The translations under genes and the position numbers were made by a program. Below the pieces are notes generated by a model, which was given only the letters and a program-made list of their open reading frames with translations, ran no database searches and was not told the DNA's origin. Positions 7,701 through 11,091 of a DNA stretch of 11,091 bases are shown here, piece by piece. Location: positions 1-11,091 of the forward strand of contig JAGAUH010000265.1 in the NCBI GenBank assembly GCA_017620875.1. Reading direction: 5' to 3'. The DNA is from Clostridia bacterium (GTDB lineage: Bacteria; Bacillota; Clostridia; Christensenellales; Borkfalkiaceae). Within the stretch, counting starts at the first letter, position 1, and each line of letters opens with the position of its first letter.

Positions 7701-8574
7701 TTTTGCTTACTTCCCAAGTAGTAGCCGCTTTTAAAGAACCTGCATCACCTAATATTTTGTTAGAAGTTACTGGTAGAGCACTTTCTTCTACAATTGGCTC
7801 TATCGTAAATAGGTGGAAGTTTGAAACAACGTTTGCATTTTGTTTTCCTGCATAATAAGTGCTAGAACTATATCCTAAGTTATACCAATAAGATAAGTCG
7901 TTAAGGTAAGATAATTGGTGTCTAGATGCCCAGTTGTATCCACCGGGAGTTCCAATCCATTTAGTATATCCACCGGCAGTACCACCAACCATTTGATAAG
8001 AGTCTAATAGTAAAAATTTACCATATTCGCCGTTGTAAGAGTCGTATTTGGTTTCGTCGTAATCAACAAGTGCAACGTAGTGTCCGTAAACGTTTGCAAC
8101 TGCAAAAGTATTATCCTTTTTAAGGTGGTTTATTAGTGTCGTGTTATAAGCGTTATCCCAATAAGTTGTCGTACCGCCCGTTACTTTATATTTTGTTGCC
8201 GGTGCAGAGCCTGCAAATTTAGTAAAGTAAGCAACCATCGTGCCGCCATATGTACCATTAAAATCACCTTTACTATACGCGTGAGAAGCAATTTCCGTTA
8301 TACAAGTATAAACGTTGTTATAACTCATAGGTCTATAATAGTTAATTGCGTTAGTTAGTGATAAAATACCGCAACCCGTTACACCAATGGTTCTTCCTCC
8401 GTAGTATAGGTTAGACCAAGATTCACCCGTTTGACTATAAGCAACTATCGTTGCCGCTTGCGTAGATTTGGTCGTTTTATTCGTCGAAGCATATACGCCA
8501 ATAGTTGCTATTAGCGTTAACGATAAAATACAAAGAAAAACTATTCTTTTAATACTTAGTTTTTTGCTTTTCAT
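4783..8574 (-). CDS. Giant surface protein: C39-like cysteine peptidase head, two jelly-roll/CBM9-like module pairs, Cys/His repeats, Ser stalk, KGC sorting tail
   Basis: The product has 1263 residues. AAGGAG lies 6 nt before the ATG. The signal peptide is about residues 1-29, with a likely cut after VYA. Residues about 43-260 resemble the peptidase C39-like family (C39_2 type). Candidate active-site residues in the usual order are Gln48 (AYSQTGESW), Cys68 (GVTGCGILSLTNAINYY), His165 (GHYVALVDY) and Asp191 (FLLLDSY). Next are two module pairs: jelly-roll about 303-465 with CBM9/DOMON-like about 473-640, and about 680-835 with 842-1018. Three Cys/His repeats follow at 1024-1164, then a Ser-rich stalk at 1167-1228. 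The tail is KGC (1234-1236), a hydrophobic helix and RKKRN, which suggests C-terminal sorting. It starts 15 bp after the stop of a paralogous gene, so the two form an operon. The domain homology is solid by motif. Whether the head is an active protease, and on what, is unknown; a self-processing or binding role is also possible. Confidence 0.95.
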   Translation of the reverse strand: MKSKKLSIKRIVFLCILSLTLIATIGVYASTNKTTKSTQAATIVAYSQTGESWSNLYYGGRTIGVTGCGILSLTNAINYYRPMSYNNVYTCITEIASHAYSKGDFNGTYGGTMVAYFTKFAGSAPATKYKVTGGTTTYWDNAYNTTLINHLKKDNTFAVANVYGHYVALVDYDETKYDSYNGEYGKFLLLDSYQMVGGTAGGYTKWIGTPGGYNWASRHQLSYLNDLSYWYNLGYSSSTYYAGKQNANVVSNFHLFTIEPIVEESALPVTSNKILGDAGSLKAATTWEVSKTYTPSSIAYTSRMAKLTSFSGENNLYFNQTDSNHVKVGATFKTISKASTELYGKFGIGFYTKAGKGLFTYIDAEGTSGTDVSTITGTNVAVVGKNTSGAEGWTWKTSTNYNNAENVYTSSSPIRLEIERDGVRFDVYINGTYYGTINGLNYDIDPDEEIYPCITSFNVGLEVTDYYSIATHNGISLDGKLDDWKGLKNWNEIESNKKEIYDSVKTTKGATFYYRWTNEGLFIYAIAHHENDQREQTDWYRNTNFEIMINKDSSSSQYYAIYNQVRGFDSFYFATSGSSGNYTSVLEAFIADCTLFKDGINLGFQFRVNDYTNKVYDYITPAGGSQTPKWWAENKDPMSFPFAATKEFMREEYENYEMAGKVEGDVATIYTIPGISKDGKTMVLDGFTGVRDFYFQEFEDSFHNSLKATFNVTGKADSATNAKIGLSYLDDWGDGFYFYADTLNVGTFAIVRIYRYEYKYGETDTAKTFTNATWSMNTPFTLQIDRNNTIFDLYVNGTKIHTISDSTVYKLQNKQSVLPSIRSWNTYAKIDDYGMVLDPISDIVIDANLEDWKALSNWETIQNNVISVVDDNNPNKGYWLYSRLVEDGLLVAVEAKHAKDLSGNWGENWWKNTCMQFYIGESSYSNRIYVSEFLNTGFTYANFATSGTSGNYTTIFEGFIDTQTLNHLYGLTSDSIRIGLGFRVNDGTTTDTITVDGKTQTFWYADGAHPLLINNVVSLEGTTHTHEFNKQVKTNKYLVTNTPCGENVKYYYSCECGAKGTTTFETTDVVEHSFNKQVISSDYLDSIATCKKKATYYYSCECGAKGTETFETGELTHNYGTFINEIPAQVGVAGTKGHYTCSTCNKHFDIDKTEILDLEIPALTEPVSSSSSSQSVTPSSSSKVESSSQSINSSSSTNSSSKVESSSTQENSSNNDNSSSEINNNSSSGITPTKGCKSSLNPIIYLIPFAIIAVAILLRKKRN
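5083..5505 (-). repeat. Three Cys/His repeats near the C-terminus of the 1263-residue protein
   Basis: Repeats 1 and 2 (starting at His1026 and His1072) are spaced exactly 46 codons (138 bp) apart. Each has an H-x-F-N-K-Q-V opening, a Cys, and the core YYYSCECGAKGT-TFET. The third (from His1117) is diverged, with HYTCSTCNKHFD. The arrangement of His, Cys, CxC or CxxC looks like a small metal-binding or disulfide-bonded module. This type of repeat is familiar from clostridial surface proteins. It is absent from the paralogue at 8590-11091. Confidence 0.8.
5521..7668 (-). repeat. Tandem copies of the jelly-roll plus CBM9-like module pair
   Basis: Copy 1 is about 6655-7668 and copy 2 about 5521-6537. 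Shared landmarks include ATF-(K/N)-(T/V) near the start of the jelly-roll, I-T/R-S-F/W-N at its end, (I/V)(D/S)(G/A)-LDDWK-type openings of the second domain, W(W/Y)(R/K)NT, and SGNYT-(S/T)-(V/I)-(L/F)E-(A/G)FI. The copies are clearly diverged, so the duplication is old. Confidence 0.8.
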
Positions 8575-8589
8575 AATTTGCTCCTTATA

Positions 8590-10485
8590 TTAAATATTTT
8601 TTTGTTTTTTAATAAATACTAACACAGCAATAAATGCAAGTGGTAAAAACGTTGTTAAACTAAAAATACTTCCGCCACAACCTTTTTTGCCGTTAGCCTT
8701 TTGTTCTTGAGAAGAACTAATATCTTCGCTACTAACTTCGCTTGTAATAGTGCTAAAAGAACTTGTTTGGCTATTTTCGCTAGAAGAACTAATATCTTCG
8801 CTACTAACTTCGCTTCTAATAGTGCTAGAAGAACTAGAATTGTTGGTCAAACTAGAACTGCTTGGTTTGTTAGAACTAATATCGCTAGAAGAAGTACTAG
8901 GTTTATTAGAACTGCTACTAGAAGACGACGCTGGTGGGGTAGGAGTAACGCTTTTACTTACTTTCGTTATCGTGTCGTTTAGTAGTAGTGGGTCAAGTCC
9001 GTCTACTATCCAATAAGAAGTTTTTTCTCCGTTAATAGTAATTTCGTCTTTTACACCACTTAAATCGTCAACTTTAAAGGCGTAACCAATTTTTAAAGTG
9101 TCCCCATTAAACGCTCCTATATGCGTTAAATATTCTAAATCTATAAATCCTTCGAAAATAGTAGTGTAATTTCCAGAAGTACCCGTCGTTACAAAACTGT
9201 AATAATTAAATCCGTGATTTATTAATTCGGTTGCATAAAATTGATTTTGATAAGAACTTACTCCAATAAAAAATTCTACGTTGGTGTTTCTCCACCATTC
9301 TGCCCAATATCCGCTAGAAGTTACCGCGTGTTTTGCTTCTACTGCTAAATGTAATCCATTGTCTGTTAGTAAAGAATAAAAAGTAACTTTTTTATTTGCG
9401 TTAGTGCTATCTACTATTGTTTTTGCACTTGCAGAAACGTCGTTCCAAACGTTTAAAATTTTCCAATCGTCTAAATTGCTATCGGTTACAATTCCGTCAA
9501 TCGCAGTTTTTTCTATGCCGTAATCCGTTATTTCCGCATAAGTATTAAAAGAACGAATACTTGGATAGATACTTTGTTTATCAATTAAATAATAAGCAGA
9601 GTTACTATCGGAAATAGTGTAAACCGTAGTTCCGTTTACTTTTAACTTAAATACCATATTGTTTCTTTCGATAGACAACGTAAAAGTAGTAGTAGGGGAG
9701 TAGGTTGCCTCAGTATGGCTAATAGGGTCAACGGTATTGCTATCGTTCCATAAATAAGCATAATTATCAAGTTTAACAACACCAAAAGTAGTGCCGTTTA
9801 TAGTGTTTAAGTTGGTTCCGGTCGTTCCTCTTGCATCTGCAAAAAAGAAGAACCCGTCACCCCATTCGTCCACGTAAGATAGTCCTATTTTTCCTAACGT
9901 TTCATCATTTTGCTTTCCCGTTAGTTTAAAGGTTGCTTTAAAAGTGGTAACGTATTTATTTGCAAATTCGTTAAGGTAATAATATCTTTCTCCGGTAAAT
10001 CCGTTAAATATTAAAGTGTCGCCACTTTTAGATATTCCTTCAGGATTTTCAATTGTATATTTAGAGTCTTGAGTATCTTTTATCTCTTGAGTTAAGGTAA
10101 ATGGTAAAGCTCTTGGGTTTGAGTTTTGAGGACACCAATAACTCGTTGCCGAACCACCGCTTTGAGTTATAAAATCTTCTATTCCGCTTTCGTTATTTAC
10201 TTTAAAAGCAAAGCCTATTTTTACCCCGTCGCTAAAAGTATTTTTGTTTGCAATAAACGCTTCTAAAATAGTAGTGTAGTTTCCGTTAGAACCTGTAGTT
10301 TTATAGTAGAAAGAATCAAATCCTTGAGATAAAGCGTGGTTTGCGTAGTACTGATTTGTTTCTGAATCTATAAATACTTCAAAGTTTGTGTTTTTCCACC
10401 AATCTTTAACGTTTCTACTATCTACACTATGTTTAGCCTCGCCGTAAATAAATACGCCTTCTTGAGTCCATCTCGTAAAAAAAAA
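8590..10485 (-). CDS. Paralogous giant surface protein, 3' part after a frameshift
   Basis: The frame is open for 631 codons from the frameshift site to the stop at 8590. It has no convincing start of its own: the first GTG (9873) lies inside a jelly-roll domain and lacks a ribosome binding site. So this is the continuation of the reading frame at 10433-11091 rather than an independent gene. It holds the rest of the first CBM9-like domain (KDWWKNTNFEVFID, SNGNYTTILEAFI), a second jelly-roll (GLSYVDEWGDGFFFF, SIRSFNTYAEI), a second CBM9-like domain (LDDWKILN, WWRNTNVEFFIG), a Ser-rich stalk of about 80 residues, and the tail KKGCGGS, a hydrophobic helix and KKQKNI. The layout matches the downstream 1263-residue protein, except that the Cys/His repeats are missing and stalk follows the last domain directly. 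The stop codon is 15 bp before the next start. Confidence 0.85.
   Translation of the reverse strand, partial: FFFTRWTQEGVFIYGEAKHSVDSRNVKDWWKNTNFEVFIDSETNQYYANHALSQGFDSFYYKTTGSNGNYTTILEAFIANKNTFSDGVKIGFAFKVNNESGIEDFITQSGGSATSYWCPQNSNPRALPFTLTQEIKDTQDSKYTIENPEGISKSGDTLIFNGFTGERYYYLNEFANKYVTTFKATFKLTGKQNDETLGKIGLSYVDEWGDGFFFFADARGTTGTNLNTINGTTFGVVKLDNYAYLWNDSNTVDPISHTEATYSPTTTFTLSIERNNMVFKLKVNGTTVYTISDSNSAYYLIDKQSIYPSIRSFNTYAEITDYGIEKTAIDGIVTDSNLDDWKILNVWNDVSASAKTIVDSTNANKKVTFYSLLTDNGLHLAVEAKHAVTSSGYWAEWWRNTNVEFFIGVSSYQNQFYATELINHGFNYYSFVTTGTSGNYTTIFEGFIDLEYLTHIGAFNGDTLKIGYAFKVDDLSGVKDEITINGEKTSYWIVDGLDPLLLNDTITKVSKSVTPTPPASSSSSSSNKPSTSSSDISSNKPSSSSLTNNSSSSSTIRSEVSSEDISSSSENSQTSSFSTITSEVSSEDISSSQEQKANGKKGCGGSIFSLTTFLPLAFIAVLVFIKKQKNI
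8710..8835 (-). repeat. Two 54-bp direct repeats in the Ser-rich stalk
   Basis: 8710-8763 and 8782-8835 differ at only two positions and lie 72 bp apart, encoding the repeated peptide SEVSSEDISSS (period 24 residues). Such near-identical in-frame repeats allow the stalk to change length by recombination or slippage. Confidence 0.9.
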
Positions 10486-11091
10486 TTACGCCTTTATTTG
10501 TAGAAGTGTCTAACGCACGAGTTTTATTTGCGTTTATGCTATTCCAAGTAGAAAGTGTTTTCCAATCGTCTAAATTGCCGTCTATAGCAATAGAATTGTG
10601 TTTTGCTATGCTATAATAATCTGTAACTTCTAGTTTTACGTTAAAAGTAGAAATACAAGGGTAAATAGTGTCGGCGGCGCTCAAACCATAATCTAATCCG
10701 TTAATGGTTTCAACTAAGTTTCCGTTTACGTAAATATCAAACCTAACGCCGTTTCTATCAATTTCTAGTTTTATTGGACTAGATGGGGAATAAACGTTCG
10801 TAGCAACGTCAAAATTGGTTGATTCTTTCCATTTCCAAGTGCTATCACCGTTTTTTGCAACTACGGCAACGCTATTGCCGGTTATGCTAGAAATGCTTTC
10901 TCCCGTAGTGCCTTCTGCATTTACGTAAGTCCATAATCCTTTATTAGAACTGTTAAAAAATCCTATACCAAATTTACCATAAAGTTCGCTAGAAGTTTTT
11001 CCCGTTGTTTTAAAGGTTGCTCCAACTTTTATTTGAGTAGAGTTAGATTGGTTAAAGAATATTAAATTTTCACCATCGAAAGTATTAATAA
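10433..11091 (-). CDS. Paralogous giant surface protein, 5' part before the frameshift (cut by window edge)
   Basis: The frame is open from the right edge without a stop until 10433, so the gene begins beyond 11091. The visible residues are the body of a jelly-roll domain (FDGENLIFFNQSN, YGKFGIGFF, IKLEIDRNGVRFDIYVNG, ISTFNVKLEVTDYYS) and the start of a CBM9-like domain (IAIDGNLDDWKTLSTWN). At the run of nine T (10485-10477) the protein leaves the family pattern, and about 17 unrelated residues follow before a stop. In the neighbouring paralogue the same place reads TKGATFYYRWTNEG. Here a run of eight T would give NKGVIFFTRWTQEG, an alignment without gaps. If the gene is like its neighbour, a signal peptide and perhaps a C39-like head lie upstream of the window. 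It is the first gene of the two visible in this operon. Confidence 0.85.
   Translation of the reverse strand, partial: INTFDGENLIFFNQSNSTQIKVGATFKTTGKTSSELYGKFGIGFFNSSNKGLWTYVNAEGTTGESISSITGNSVAVVAKNGDSTWKWKESTNFDVATNVYSPSSPIKLEIDRNGVRFDIYVNGNLVETINGLDYGLSAADTIYPCISTFNVKLEVTDYYSIAKHNSIAIDGNLDDWKTLSTWNSINANKTRALDTSTNKGVIFFYEMDSRRRIYLRRG
10477..10485 (-). other. Nine-base homopolymer at the frameshift site
   Basis: The coding strand has nine T (plus strand nine A). One base fewer joins the two open frames exactly in register with the paralogue. It may be a true one-base insertion (pseudogene or phase-variable tract), a site of transcriptional slippage, or a read or assembly error. Confidence 0.9.

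Larger units (their letters stand above)
8970..11091 (-). repeat. Two further copies of the jelly-roll plus CBM9-like module pair
   Basis: One copy spans about 8970-10020, and another runs from about 10100 to the right edge, where its start is cut. Both align by landmarks with the pairs in the neighbouring gene; for example VTDYYSIAKHNSIAIDG here corresponds to VTDYYSIATHNGISLDG there. The first pair of each gene resembles the first pair of the other, and the second the second, so the pair was doubled before the genes duplicated. Confidence 0.8.

Noticed and set aside
8701..8982. CRISPR-like repetition
   Set aside because: The repeats are in-frame coding repeats of a Ser-rich stalk, with no regular unique spacers.
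8590..9873. An independent 427-residue gene starting at GTG 9873
   Set aside because: The frame stays open and family-like for another 600 bases upstream, and the GTG lies in the middle of a jelly-roll strand without a binding site.

Overview
The window looks like a piece of a low-GC Gram-positive (Bacillota, clostridial) genome, probably an uncultured gut lineage. Seen directly: very AT-rich intergenic DNA, AGGAGG-type ribosome binding sites, sigma-A-type promoters with 17-bp spacing, a tRNA-Ser with an encoded CCA end, lipoprotein signal peptides, and very large Ser-rich multidomain surface proteins. The lineage is an inference; no 16S or core marker gene is present.

Left part (1-1960). 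Three small genes on the minus strand lie at 1-1078: a gene cut by the window edge, a 110-residue protein of unknown function, and a 144-residue lipoprotein; the last two form a tight pair. Upstream of the lipoprotein is a strong candidate for a structured non-coding RNA. It has a -35/-10 promoter, an 11-bp perfect closing stem enclosing a bubble and an apical hairpin (a 6S RNA-like layout), and a UUCG-loop intrinsic terminator that ends about 20 nt before the lipoprotein start codon. A gene-free stretch follows. It contains a 17-bp copy of the tRNA-Ser 3' end and a GC-rich block. Then come tRNA-Ser(UGA), its terminator and its promoter.

Right part (1960-11091). Three giant secreted or surface proteins are built from the same parts. 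A plus-strand lipoprotein (917 aa) converges on a minus-strand operon of two paralogues, with a bidirectional terminator between them. The complete minus-strand gene (1263 aa) starts with a signal peptide and a C39-like cysteine peptidase domain. It continues with two copies of a jelly-roll plus CBM9/DOMON-like module pair, three Cys/His repeats, a Ser-rich stalk, and a C-terminal KGC-hydrophobic-basic sorting signal. Its upstream paralogue has the same module pairs, stalk and tail, lacks the Cys/His repeats, runs off the right edge, and is broken by a one-base frameshift at a run of nine A (nine T in the coding strand).

Together the three proteins carry five copies of the same module pair. 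The likely theme is binding of glycans or other extracellular polymers at the cell surface, by one lipid-anchored and two C-terminally anchored proteins, one of which carries a protease-like head. The substrate cannot be read from the sequence. The large genes also show a codon-context habit (C-ending codons before G) that is absent from the small lipoprotein gene at 644-1078.
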